Assembly (NCBI GenBank): GCA_017540505.1
Contig: JAFYAW010000010.1
Span: 1-54,874, forward strand
Length of the DNA stretch: 54,874 nt
Origin: Bacteroidales bacterium
GTDB lineage: Bacteria > Bacteroidota > Bacteroidia > Bacteroidales > WCHB1-69
Reading direction: 5' to 3'
A program made the position numbers and the translations under genes. The notes under the pieces are model-generated. The model saw nothing but the letters and a program-made list of their open reading frames with translations, had not been told where the DNA came from and ran no database searches. Below, piece after piece: positions 1 through 7,664 of the stretch (the first letter of the stretch is position 1; each line of letters opens with the position of its first letter).

Positions 1-1
1 G

Positions 2-112
2 TTCGTGAGACGGTATCAGCGCTGGCGTGACCTGACAGGCAAAGCCAGAAAAAACGTTCGCAGCCCTGTCAGTCCCGCCCAAAAGGTCGCTCTTTTAAAG
101 CCTGTCGTCTGA
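2..112 (+). pseudogene. 3' end of a probable IS transposase (partial)
   Basis: An open frame enters from the window edge and encodes 36 residues rich in Arg and Lys (it contains RYQRWRDLTGKARK and ends LLKPVV) before a TGA at 110-112. All of it from base 16 on recurs, inverted, at the far end of the window, so it belongs to a multicopy element. A basic C-terminus followed by about 26 noncoding bases and then a sharp junction at 138/139 is what the end of an insertion sequence looks like. I do not recognise the transposase family, and the IS identity is an inference. Confidence 0.45.
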
Positions 113-138
113 AAATGTGGGAGTTCTTCAGCAGGTTC
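16..138 (+). repeat. 123-bp terminal inverted repeat, left copy (IS end)
   Basis: By my reading this is identical, base for base, to the reverse complement of 54752-54874. It holds the end of the probable transposase frame, and its last bases (GTGGGAGTTCTTCAGCAGGTTC region) would be the element's terminal sequence. Assembly contigs often stop at multicopy elements, which explains why the repeat lies at both edges. Confidence 0.85.
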
Positions 139-156
139 TGCACGCAACGTCTCTAC
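139..156 (+). repeat. 18-nt remnant of the GTAGAGACG palindrome, left junction
   Basis: Directly after the 123-bp repeat lie 18 bases ending in CGTCTCTAC. They match positions 11-28 of the 28-nt palindrome seen intact at 258, 47447 and 51286, with one centre mismatch. The first 10 bases are replaced by the IS end. In frame it reads LHATSLQ. Confidence 0.7.
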
Positions 157-257
157 AGACCACCCCCAACCCCTTCAACGGCACCACCACGGTGAATCTG
201 CAGATGCCCGAACCTGGCGACGTGCAGGTGGAGGTTGCGGATGTGAACGGACATGTC

Positions 258-285
258 GTAGAGACGCGATTAATCGCGTCTCTAC
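258..285 (+). repeat. 28-nt GTAGAGACG palindrome inside a coding region
   Basis: A perfect 14+14 palindrome: GTAGAGACG, then the centre CGATTAATCG, then CGTCTCTAC. It is read in frame as VETRLIASLQ and interrupts the beta-sandwich segment between NGHV and QGTHNL. The same family occurs between genes at 47447 and 51286. Confidence 0.9.
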
Positions 286-443
286 AGCAAGGCACCCATA
301 ATCTGCGCGTGGCGCTGCGCACGCCGGGCACCTACGTGCTGACGGCCCGCGTGAACGGCAAAACCCTGTCCGCAAAATTGTTGAACACCGGCAACGGTGG
401 CAAGGATGCCGTGGAATACGACGGTATTGTAGAGGCGCCATAC

Positions 444-524
444 TATGACGCCTCCACACCATACTATGACTATGACGCCTCCACACCATACTATGACTAT
501 GACGCCTCCACACCATATTATGAC
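444..524 (+). repeat. 27-bp tandem repeat, three units
   Basis: Three head-to-tail copies of a 27-bp unit starting TATGACGCCTCC. The first two are identical and the third has one substitution. They encode YDASTPYYD repeats and keep the reading frame, so copy number could change by slippage without a frameshift. Confidence 0.9.
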
Positions 525-1442
525 GCCTCTACCCGGCCAAAATCCGCCAAGGGTTCCTCCTACCACCCGTTCCAATTGGGCGACTATATGCGCTATGTGG
601 CGTATGCCCGTGGAATTGCCAGCCAGACTATGACACAATACCAAACCGAAGGCGGGATGATCCTGTTGCCATTTACCACACCTCTGCCGGCACCCGGGGA
701 TGCCCTTCCCTGTTCGGACGCCCCTGTGGTCACCGACTACGACGGCAACATATATAACACGGTGAAGATAGGCCAGCAGTGCTGGATGCAGTTTAACCTG
801 CGCACTACGCATTATGACGATGGCACCCCCATTCCTCTAGGCCAAAGTTATAGTGAAACCTACCCATATTATTACGATAACGACACTTCCTTCATACCCT
901 TGTATTATCGCGGCTACCTGTACAACTGGCCGGCGGTGATGCACGGTGCCAGTGCCTCTGATGCCAACCCCAGCGGTGTACAGGGCATCTGCCCCACGGG
1001 CTGGCATGTGCCCAGCGAGGAGGAGATTTTGCAGTTGATTTACTATTTGTTTTTGCAAAGCGAATATGGATGCGGTTACTATGGTAACATAGCCAAGGCT
1101 CTTGCATCCGATGTGGGTTGGTTTTATTGTGACGAGCAATGTACTCCAGGCAACAATCCGAATATGAACAATGCCACGGGCTTTTCCGCCGTTCCGGCGG
1201 GTATTTTTTATCCTTATGGTTATTTATATGAGGATGAAGGTGAAGAGTGTCATTTTTGGAGTTCATCAATTTCTTCAGGTGAATCGGAACCGTTTGGTTG
1301 GGCCTTTCAATATGATGATTCGTCAACTTATGGATTTTCTGACTCTCCTTCTATGGGTTGTTCCGTGCGTTGTGTGAAGAATTGAGCTGTCGTTGGCCGT
1401 TAGATGTTGGAAAACAGTAAAACGTTATTATAAAAAAAAGGC

Positions 1443-1450
1443 TATCTTTG
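1443..1450 (+). promoter_or_regulatory. Bacteroidota -7 element TATCTTTG
   Basis: This matches TAnnTTTG and lies 24 bases before the start codon of the lipoprotein gene at 1475. Confidence 0.65.
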
Positions 1451-1474
1451 CAACCGCATTAATCCGTTTATGCT

Positions 1475-1714
1475 ATGAAAAAGATTATCATGTTCTTGCT
1501 GTCAGCATTGGGTGTGCTGACATCCTGCAACCGAGAGATGGCTCCTCCTTCGGGACCTCCGGGCGGCGGTGAAAACATCCTGATGTATGGCCCCGCCCCC
1601 GTGGAGTACAAAAATATGCCCAAGGCGGATGACAGCCAGCAGCAAACCCCAAACGCTCCGGACCAAATCAAAAACTCGAAAAAAGACAACAATGAAACTG
1701 ATACAGAAAATTAA
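1475..1714 (+). CDS. Small hypothetical lipoprotein (79 aa)
   Basis: The N-terminus MKKIIMFLLSALGVLTSC is a lipoprotein signal peptide with a lipobox ending at Cys18. The mature part is short, rich in Pro, Gly, Gln and Asn, and probably disordered, with MYGPAPVEYKNMP as the only structured-looking piece. Its last 23 bases overlap the start of the next gene, so the two are probably translationally coupled. I do not recognise a family. Short lipoproteins with MYG-P motifs occur in Bacteroidales next to radical SAM-linked lipoproteins, but no radical SAM gene lies nearby except the unrelated rlmN. Confidence 0.7.
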   Translation: MKKIIMFLLSALGVLTSCNREMAPPSGPPGGGENILMYGPAPVEYKNMPKADDSQQQTPNAPDQIKNSKKDNNETDTEN

Positions 1715-2111
1715 AGACAAAAAACAACGGCTGATCCGTTTCCTGTTCGGATCGTTTTCCGCCACCGCTCTGATGTTCACCTTCCAGGCGTGTTATGGTA
1801 TGCCCAAAAATCCGGTGCCTCCCAATGAGGATGCTGTCATTTTGGGTACCATAATAGACATGGAGACAGGCCAACCTGTTTTGGGATTGTCCGTGACCAT
1901 CCCCGAGTTGGGAGTTGAGGTTACTACCGACAGTGCGGGCGTGTTCGGGGCCGTTGTGGACGGGGTGGAACATCCCAACCAGGTGCAGCTTCTGGTAAAT
2001 GATGTTGACGGCACGGAGAACGGTCTCTATGAGACCATAGATACCAATTTCACATACGATGAACTGCTAACGCCGTTCGATCTGCAGGTGCGTCCGCATC
2101 ATGGCAAGTAA
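1692..2111 (+). CDS. ACYG-type putative lipoprotein with carboxypeptidase-regulatory-like domain
   Basis: The start at 1692 (MKLIQKIKDKKQRLIRFLF) gives a basic N-terminus, a hydrophobic stretch and Cys34 in FQACYGMP. This ACYG-P pattern is familiar from Bacteroidales proteins often labelled radical SAM-associated putative lipoproteins. The mature part resembles a carboxypeptidase-regulatory-like beta domain (GTIIDMETGQPVLGLSVTIP, then TTDSAGVFGA), followed by DVDGTENGLYETIDTNF, which also recurs in that group. It overlaps the preceding lipoprotein gene by 23 bases. The family link rests on remembered motifs, and the function is unknown. Confidence 0.65.
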   Translation: MKLIQKIKDKKQRLIRFLFGSFSATALMFTFQACYGMPKNPVPPNEDAVILGTIIDMETGQPVLGLSVTIPELGVEVTTDSAGVFGAVVDGVEHPNQVQLLVNDVDGTENGLYETIDTNFTYDELLTPFDLQVRPHHGK

Positions 2112-2163
2112 AACGCGGAATACTTTCAAGCGGCTGTTGTTCTGTGTCTTTTGCGGGGGTTGA

Positions 2164-2964
2164 TCAGAACCGGCCGCCGGCACCGCCGCCGCCAAAGCCT
2201 CCTGCGCCACCGAAGCCGCCAAATCCGCCGAAACCTCCGCCGCCGAAGCCGCCACCGCTCCAAGTGTTGCCGCCGCCCCACGGCCTTCCGCCGAAATAGG
2301 GCCCCACATACGTGCCTCGGCCCGTGGTGCTGCCCGCGGAGCCGTCATCCACCGAGGAGAGCAGGAAAACCACTAACACGACCACCGCCAAGACGGCTAC
2401 TAACAGTATCAGGGCGAAAAGCGAACCCTCACCCTCCTCTTCGGGCAGTTCCGAAATTTCGCCCGCCACCAACGGCAGGATGTAGGCCAACGCCGAATCC
2501 ACTGCGTCGCCGTAACGGCCCTCCTTCAATTCCGGGATCATCTTGCGCTCAATGATGCGCTTGCAGGTGACATCCGGAAGGACACCCTCCAGATCATAGC
2601 CCACAGAGATATAAACCTCCCCGTCCGTCTCGTTCCGGGGTTTGATGAGTATGACCACACCGTTGCGCTTGTCGCTGTTCTTGGCCCGCACACCCCATTT
2701 GTCGCCGATCTCATACGCGAACTCGGCGGCGGAATAGCCCCCCAAGTCCTTAACGGTCACCACACAAATGACGTTCGTCGTGGTGTCGTTGAAAGCCACG
2801 AGGCGCTGCTCCATGCTCTCCACCTGATCCGAGCTTATCACGCCGGCAAAGTCGTTGACTAACCGCGGCGGGTCGGGGGCGGGCGGGATGACATCCTTGA
2901 GGTCACGCGCGAACGCGGTGGCCACAAGGAGCAGACCAACAAGACAAAGCGCAAATCTACGCAT
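2164..2964 (-). CDS. TPM-domain (DUF477, YgcG-like) membrane protein
   Basis: A signal peptide (residues 1-19) leads to a TPM domain at about 30-165, seen in RLVNDFAGVISSDQ, VVTVKDLGGYSAAEFAYEIGDKWGVR and NGVVILIKP. A transmembrane helix at about 183-205 and a Gly/Phe-rich tail of some 50 residues (GGGFGGFGG runs) follow, the usual build of YgcG proteins. The stop of lemA lies two bases upstream, and LemA with a TPM protein is a common Bacteroidota pair. Some TPM proteins act as acid phosphatases or membrane-quality factors in plants, but the bacterial role is unsettled. Confidence 0.88.
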   Translation of the reverse strand: MRRFALCLVGLLLVATAFARDLKDVIPPAPDPPRLVNDFAGVISSDQVESMEQRLVAFNDTTTNVICVVTVKDLGGYSAAEFAYEIGDKWGVRAKNSDKRNGVVILIKPRNETDGEVYISVGYDLEGVLPDVTCKRIIERKMIPELKEGRYGDAVDSALAYILPLVAGEISELPEEEGEGSLFALILLVAVLAVVVLVVFLLSSVDDGSAGSTTGRGTYVGPYFGGRPWGGGNTWSGGGFGGGGFGGFGGFGGAGGFGGGGAGGRF

Positions 2965-2966
2965 CT

Positions 2967-3566
2967 TTATTCAAAGTTAAATTCCACTTCCGGAGCATTT
3001 TCAGCACCGGCAGCAGCCTTGAAATAGCCCTTCTTGTCGAAGTTGAACAGTCCGGCGATGATGTTGTTCGGGAATTTGCGGATATAAGAATTGTAGTCGT
3101 TTACCGTCTCATTGAACTTGTTGCGTTCCACGGCGATACGGTTCTCCGTGCCTTCCAGCTGCGCCTGCAGCTCCAGAAAATTCTGGTTGGCCTTCAGGTC
3201 CGGATACTTTTCAATGGTGACCAACAAGCGGCTCAACGCGGAGCTCAACTGGTCCTGGGCGGCCTGGAATTTGGCGATGTTCTCTTCCGTCAGATTACTC
3301 GGGTCCACCTGCACGGATGTGGCCTTCGCACGGGCATTGATGACAGCCTCCAGCGTGCTCTTCTCATATTGGGCGGCACCCTGCACCGTCTTCACTAAGT
3401 TCGGAATCAGATCCGCACGGCGCTGATAGACGTTCTCCACATTGGCCCATGCCTGCGAACATACCTCGTCCTTCTGGACCATGTTGTTGTACGGCTTGAC
3501 AAACGCGGCCAGAATCAGCACAACGGCCACGGCAATAATCAAAAGGGTTACAATTACTTTTTTCAT
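2967..3566 (-). CDS. lemA: LemA family protein
   Basis: A single N-terminal membrane helix (residues 4-24) is followed by a long helical domain with family signatures: YNNMVQKDEVCSQAWANVENVYQRRADLIPNLV near the N-terminus, then FLELQAQLEGTENRIAVERNKFNETVNDYN. The length (199 aa) is typical. LemA proteins are membrane-anchored with the helical part outside the cytoplasm, and their biochemical role is unknown. It forms a two-gene operon with the TPM-domain gene just downstream. Confidence 0.93.
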   Translation of the reverse strand: MKKVIVTLLIIAVAVVLILAAFVKPYNNMVQKDEVCSQAWANVENVYQRRADLIPNLVKTVQGAAQYEKSTLEAVINARAKATSVQVDPSNLTEENIAKFQAAQDQLSSALSRLLVTIEKYPDLKANQNFLELQAQLEGTENRIAVERNKFNETVNDYNSYIRKFPNNIIAGLFNFDKKGYFKAAAGAENAPEVEFNFE

Positions 3567-3598
3567 CTATTCAATTTTTAAAGTTAATAATATTGTTT

Positions 3599-3856
3599 CT
3601 ACAAATCTTGTGCCAGCCAATGCTCCATTTCCCGAATTCGTTGGCTGTATTTTTCAATCTGCCCTTCCACAAAATCCTCACTGTATTTGGTGTCGCAAAA
3701 TCCGTTTCCCCGCGCCACATAATCCGCATCTTCCAGGCTTCCGAACAACTCGACGTAATTCTGGCGGTACTGGCGATATTGTTCCAGAAGGGCCGACAGC
3801 TCATTGCGGTCGGCTTGGATTATTTCACCGGAAGAAAAACGATATGCCTTTTTCAT
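3599..3856 (-). CDS. Small conserved hypothetical protein (85 aa)
   Basis: The start is taken at the ATG overlapping the waaA stop (ATGA at 3853-3856); a second ATG lies two codons upstream at 3862. The protein is soluble and largely helical, with many Glu, Gln, Arg and Tyr residues (LLEQYRQYRQNYVELF, EKYSQRIREMEHWL). I recognise no motif. The tight overlap with waaA argues for co-transcription and against a chance frame. Confidence 0.6.
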   Translation of the reverse strand: MKKAYRFSSGEIIQADRNELSALLEQYRQYRQNYVELFGSLEDADYVARGNGFCDTKYSEDFVEGQIEKYSQRIREMEHWLAQDL

Positions 3857-5088
3857 ACGCATTCGAAAATCTGTTGGTAAATCCGTTCACACGCGCCGAC
3901 GTTGGCGGCCACATATTCGCGGCACACGGCGCACACCCGCGCATACGCCTCAGGGTTGTCTTCAAACCGCTGCACCACCTGCCACATCTCCCCGGCATTG
4001 TTTACTGGGAAGGCTCCGCCCTTCTGGACCAGCATCACCGCCTCGTTGAAATGGCTGTACTTCGGACCGAAAAAGAGCGGCACACCATAGACGGCAGCCT
4101 CCAAAATATTGTGCAAGCCCGTTTTGAAGGCTCCACCCACATACGACAAGGTGCTGTATTTATACAATTTATTCAAAAGCCCGATGGTATCCACCACGAG
4201 CACATCATATTCGCCCAACTCCTGATTCTGTATTTCCGAATAGGCGATGGTTTTAAAATCGGAAAAGGTACGCATCACCTCTTCCTTCCGGCTGATCTCG
4301 TGCGGAGCCACTAACAGCTTGTACCCGTTCAGTTTCGGGAGCAGCTGGGCTAGCAATGCCTCATCCGGTCCCCACGTGCTGCCCGCCACAATCAGCTTGG
4401 AATGCTTTTTGAAGTTTTCGGCCATTTCCACTGGTGCGGACTGCTGTGCGATGGCGGCCACACGGTCGAAACGGGTGTCGCCGCACACCTCCACCTGACG
4501 AATGCCAACCCCCGCTAACAGTTGGGCCGATTCATCATTCTGCACAAAAATACGGGATGCTCCACGCAAACGGGTCACGAACCAGCGGCCGTACGGTTTG
4601 AAGAAATACTGGTTGGGCCGGAAGATGGCACTCACATAATAAAAGGGTATGCTGTTGTCCGTCAACTCTATCATATAATTGTACCAAAACTCATATTTGA
4701 CGAAGATGGCCATCGAGGGACGTACGATGCGAAGGAAGCGGCGGGCGTTGCGCACCGTGTCTATGGGCAGATAGAAGACGTAGTCCGGCAGTGGGTCGTT
4801 TTTCCGTATCTCATATCCGGAAGGCGAGAAAAACGTTGCTAAGATTTTGGTGTTAGGACGTTCCTTTCGGATTTTCTCTATAATCGGCCGGGCCTGCTCA
4901 TACTCGCCCAACGAGGCACTGTGAATCCATACCGGATGGTCGTCGTTGGCCACAGCGTCCGCTATCCGTTCGAGCAGGCGTTTGCGGCCGTTGATCCACA
5001 GTCGCGCCTTCCCGTTGAATGGGGCGGCCAGAAGAACAGCCATGCTGTATAAGCGAACCACTATGGAAATCAGGATGCGCATCGCCAT
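3853..5088 (-). CDS. waaA: 3-deoxy-D-manno-octulosonic acid (Kdo) transferase
   Basis: This GT30 enzyme moves Kdo from CMP-Kdo onto the lipid A precursor at the inner membrane. The N-terminal half shows the membrane-proximal helix and IHSASLGEYEQARPII, whose Glu62 matches the conserved catalytic base of the family. The C-terminal half shows AGSTWGPDE (235-243), PHE (262-264), GGAFKTGLHNILEAAVYGVPL and GPKY, which bind CMP-Kdo. The length of 411 aa is normal. It overlaps the following small gene and comes 3 bases after an outer-membrane-type gene. LpxK (31622) and an LptF/LptG permease (12946) act in the same pathway. Confidence 0.93.
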   Translation of the reverse strand: MAMRILISIVVRLYSMAVLLAAPFNGKARLWINGRKRLLERIADAVANDDHPVWIHSASLGEYEQARPIIEKIRKERPNTKILATFFSPSGYEIRKNDPLPDYVFYLPIDTVRNARRFLRIVRPSMAIFVKYEFWYNYMIELTDNSIPFYYVSAIFRPNQYFFKPYGRWFVTRLRGASRIFVQNDESAQLLAGVGIRQVEVCGDTRFDRVAAIAQQSAPVEMAENFKKHSKLIVAGSTWGPDEALLAQLLPKLNGYKLLVAPHEISRKEEVMRTFSDFKTIAYSEIQNQELGEYDVLVVDTIGLLNKLYKYSTLSYVGGAFKTGLHNILEAAVYGVPLFFGPKYSHFNEAVMLVQKGGAFPVNNAGEMWQVVQRFEDNPEAYARVCAVCREYVAANVGACERIYQQIFECV

Positions 5089-5091
5089 GGA

Positions 5092-5895
5092 TTATCGGTA
5101 ATAGAATGTCGTCACCTCCTTTTTCTCATAAAGCGGTATGTTCCAGCCGATTTTCAGGCCGATGAGTCCGCTGAATTTCGATTTCATATTTTCCGTCGGT
5201 CCCTCATTAATGACATAGTTCCGGTTGGGTTTTGACCAAATCTCCCAGAATTCGATGCCGCCGTAGAAGTTGAGCAGCCGGTTTTTCTGGATGAAGAGAT
5301 AGCCGATGAACTGGTTCATGGCGAAGCCGCCACTGCGGTGGTCGTAGCCCTTTCTGTAGTCGCCAGCCAGCTGTGGTACCTGGTTGTCGTAGTCGTTGAT
5401 GCGGATCTTATGGCTGAAATAGCCCATTCCCAAATGGAGCCAGATGCCGGAATTACGCCAGCGGCTGACAGGTATCACCTTGCCTACGCCAGCCCCTAAG
5501 GACCAGTAACGGCCTTCGAAATAGAGCGTTGAGGTAAGGCCGTTGCCGTCCACCACCCGACCGTGCTCGTCCACCATGTCGCCAAGAAAGGCGGCGGTGG
5601 TGTCGCGCAGGTTGCTGCCGAACATATAATGGAAATTCACATCAAACGTCCAATTGCTAGCGGTCTTGACAGTCACGCCGGTGCCTACTGACAGGTTGGG
5701 TTTGAACCATTCGTGCAAATAGCCGACCGGCAAATAGCCGGACATGTTCACACCCGTCCACACCATGGTGGCTCCGGAGTCGATATAGCTCTTGCTGCTG
5801 AAATCGGTGCGTGCGTCGGCCACACCCCTGCGTTGGGCGAACAGTGCCAGCGGCAGCATCAGAACAAGCATCAAAACGGCAATATGTTGTTTCAT
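5092..5895 (-). CDS. Hypothetical outer-membrane beta-barrel-like protein
   Basis: The ATG at 5895 gives a clean signal peptide (MKQHIAVLMLVLMLPLALFA); an in-frame upstream start would only add a hydrophilic leader. The mature part alternates polar and aromatic residues in short strands separated by Gly and Asn turns (YWSLGAGVGKVIPVSRW, GIWLHLGMGYFSHKIRI, LLNFYGGIEFWEIW) and ends in an aromatic-rich strand (TTFYYR). That pattern suggests an outer-membrane barrel of about 250 residues. It is transcribed towards waaA with a 3-base gap. I do not recognise a named family. Confidence 0.6.
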   Translation of the reverse strand: MKQHIAVLMLVLMLPLALFAQRRGVADARTDFSSKSYIDSGATMVWTGVNMSGYLPVGYLHEWFKPNLSVGTGVTVKTASNWTFDVNFHYMFGSNLRDTTAAFLGDMVDEHGRVVDGNGLTSTLYFEGRYWSLGAGVGKVIPVSRWRNSGIWLHLGMGYFSHKIRINDYDNQVPQLAGDYRKGYDHRSGGFAMNQFIGYLFIQKNRLLNFYGGIEFWEIWSKPNRNYVINEGPTENMKSKFSGLIGLKIGWNIPLYEKKEVTTFYYR

Positions 5896-5960
5896 AACGT
5901 TATATGATAAAATGAAAGGCGGAGGTTTTATATCATCCTCCACCTTTCACGAAAACATTC

Positions 5961-7163
5961 CTATTTATTGGTGCGGCCCGGATAGACCTTGAGGGCCTCT
6001 TCCAAGCACTTGACGGCCTTCTTGAGGTCTTCCACCTTCAGGCAGTAGCTGATACGAACCTCATCCGTACCTTTGCCTTTCGTGGAATAGAAGCCCGTAG
6101 CCGGTGCCATCATCGTGGTCTCGCCGTTGTAGTTGAACTCTTCCAGCATCCACTGGCAGAAACGGTCGGAGTTGTCGATGGGCAGACGAGCCACGCAGTA
6201 GAAGGCGCCCTTGGGCATTGGCACGTAGCAGCCGGGGATAGCGTTCACACCGTTGACCACCGTGTTGCGGCGGGCCACATAGTCGGTGATGACCGCATCG
6301 AAGTATTCCTTCGGGGTGCTGACGGCGGCCTCGCCGAGAATCTGGCCGTAGGTTGGCGGCGAGAGACGGGCCTGGGCGAATTTCATGGCCGTATTATAGA
6401 CATCCTTGTTGTGTGTGATGAGCGCACCCGTACGCACGCCGCACGCGCTGTAGCGCTTGGACACGGAATCCAGCAGCACCACATTCTGCTCAAGGCCTTC
6501 CAGCTCCATAACGGAGAAATGCTTCACACCGTCGTAGCAGAACTCACGATAGACCTCATCGGCGAAGAGGAAGAGGTCGTGTTTCTTGGCAATCTCGCCT
6601 AACTGGCGGATTTCCTCCTCAGAATAGAGGTATCCGGTGGGGTTGTTGGGGTTGCACACCATGATGGCTTTCGTCTTGGGCGTGATCAGCTTCTCGAACT
6701 CCTCGATGGAGGGCAGCGCGAAGCCGTTATCGATGGTGGAGACGATGGGTTTCACCACCACACCGCACGTCACGGCAAAGCCGTTGTAGTTGGCGTAGAA
6801 AGGTTCCGGGATGATGATTTCGTCGCCGGGATCCATACAGCTGTTGAAGGCGAACAAGAGGCCTTCGCTGCCACCCGTGGTGATGAGGATCTCATCGGGC
6901 GTGATGTCAATGCCCACGCTGTGGTAGTATTCCACCAGTTTCTTGCGGTAGCTGAGGTTTCCGGCGGAGTGCGTATAGGCGATGACGGGGATGTCGGCGT
7001 TCTTGACGGCATCACGGGCACCCTTCGGTGTCTCGATGTCCGGTTGGCCGATGTTCAGATGATAGACGTGGATTCCGCGCGATTTGGCGGCATCAGAGAA
7101 GGGCACCAACTTACGAATTGGCGAGGAGGGCATTGTCTGACCCTTTTTAGAAATTTGAGGCAT
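5961..7163 (-). CDS. PLP-dependent class I/II aminotransferase (AspC-like)
   Basis: Fold type I aminotransferase of 400 aa. Visible landmarks are NIGQPD near residue 37, NPNNPTG at 171-177, the PLP-phenol-binding DEVYR at 202-206, and the Schiff-base lysine K236 in DSVSKRYSACGVRTG. The substrate is probably aspartate or another common amino acid, with 2-oxoglutarate as partner, but the sequence alone does not fix this. A second, only distantly similar aminotransferase lies at 14164. The C-terminus ends in PGRTNK. It has its own promoter at 7214. Confidence 0.88.
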   Translation of the reverse strand: MPQISKKGQTMPSSPIRKLVPFSDAAKSRGIHVYHLNIGQPDIETPKGARDAVKNADIPVIAYTHSAGNLSYRKKLVEYYHSVGIDITPDEILITTGGSEGLLFAFNSCMDPGDEIIIPEPFYANYNGFAVTCGVVVKPIVSTIDNGFALPSIEEFEKLITPKTKAIMVCNPNNPTGYLYSEEEIRQLGEIAKKHDLFLFADEVYREFCYDGVKHFSVMELEGLEQNVVLLDSVSKRYSACGVRTGALITHNKDVYNTAMKFAQARLSPPTYGQILGEAAVSTPKEYFDAVITDYVARRNTVVNGVNAIPGCYVPMPKGAFYCVARLPIDNSDRFCQWMLEEFNYNGETTMMAPATGFYSTKGKGTDEVRISYCLKVEDLKKAVKCLEEALKVYPGRTNK

Positions 7164-7213
7164 AGTTTTATTTATTTGATTGTTAATTGATTACAATTTT
7201 TACAAAAAGCGGA

Positions 7214-7221
7214 CAAATATA
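7214..7221 (-). promoter_or_regulatory. -7 element TATATTTG for the aminotransferase gene
   Basis: This TAnnTTTG match on the minus strand lies about 50 bases before the start at 7163. The thioredoxin promoter diverges from it. Confidence 0.55.
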
Positions 7222-7278
7222 CAAAAAAAGCAGTTGGGAAAGAAAAAAAAGAGAATCCATGCCAAAAGCATTTTTTTG

Positions 7279-7286
7279 TATTTTTG
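7279..7286 (+). promoter_or_regulatory. -7 element TATTTTTG for trxA
   Basis: This TAnnTTTG match lies 36 bases before the thioredoxin ATG. Confidence 0.65.
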
Positions 7287-7322
7287 CGGTTTAAAAATTT
7301 TAATCTTAAAACCAATATTATT

Positions 7323-7637
7323 ATGGCATTAGCAATTGACTCAAGCAATTTTGAATCACTGATCAACGGTGACAAGCTGGTGGTGATCGACTTCTGGGCC
7401 CCGTGGTGCGGACCTTGCCGTCATTTAGGACCTGTTGTCGAGGAGGTGGCCGCCGAATTTGAAGGACAGGCCGTCATCGGCAAGTGTGACACGGACGAGA
7501 ACAACGACCTCGCCATGCAGTTCGGCGTGATGAACATCCCCATGCTGGTCTTCGTCAAGAACAGGGAGGTGGTGGACAGCCTTGTGGGCCTCGTCCCCAA
7601 AGAACTTATCGTGGAGAAGGTCAAACAGTATCTGTAA
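7323..7637 (+). CDS. trxA: Thioredoxin
   Basis: A 104-residue thioredoxin, the normal length, starting at the ATG after the TATTTTTG promoter. The active site WCGPC lies at residues 28-32 inside VVIDFWAPWCGPCRHLGP, the cis-proline region is MNIPMLVFVKN, and the protein ends in a C-terminal helix (KELIVEKVKQYL). It reduces disulfides in the cytoplasm with electrons from thioredoxin reductase, which is not in this window. The POT transporter starts 27 bases downstream and may share the transcript. Confidence 0.95.
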   Translation: MALAIDSSNFESLINGDKLVVIDFWAPWCGPCRHLGPVVEEVAAEFEGQAVIGKCDTDENNDLAMQFGVMNIPMLVFVKNREVVDSLVGLVPKELIVEKVKQYL

Positions 7638-7664
7638 TAAGTCATTTTTTAAATTTCCAATATT

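Larger units (their letters stand above)
139..1385 (+). pseudogene. FISUMP-domain surface protein, 5'-truncated by an IS end
   Basis: The frame continues upstream into the IS end, where a GTG at 117 can be read, but those residues come from the IS, so the true 5' part is missing. The first 90 residues after the junction resemble a T9SS-type beta-sandwich domain (PNPFNGTTTV, then DVNGHVV and GTYVLTARVNGK). A Tyr/Asp/Pro-rich stretch follows, made by a 27-bp tandem repeat. From about residue 200 there is a FISUMP domain (Fibrobacter succinogenes major paralogous domain, TIGR02145), shown by DGNIYNTVKIGQQCWM, CPTGWHVPSEEE and GFSAVPAG. Such proteins are usually secreted or surface-bound, and their function is unknown. 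A GTAGAGACG palindrome sits in frame at 258-285. Whether an intact version exists elsewhere in the genome cannot be seen here. Confidence 0.75.

Noticed and set aside
444-524. Regular repeats that could suggest a CRISPR array
   Set aside because: The units are head to tail without spacers, lie in a coding frame, and no cas gene is present.
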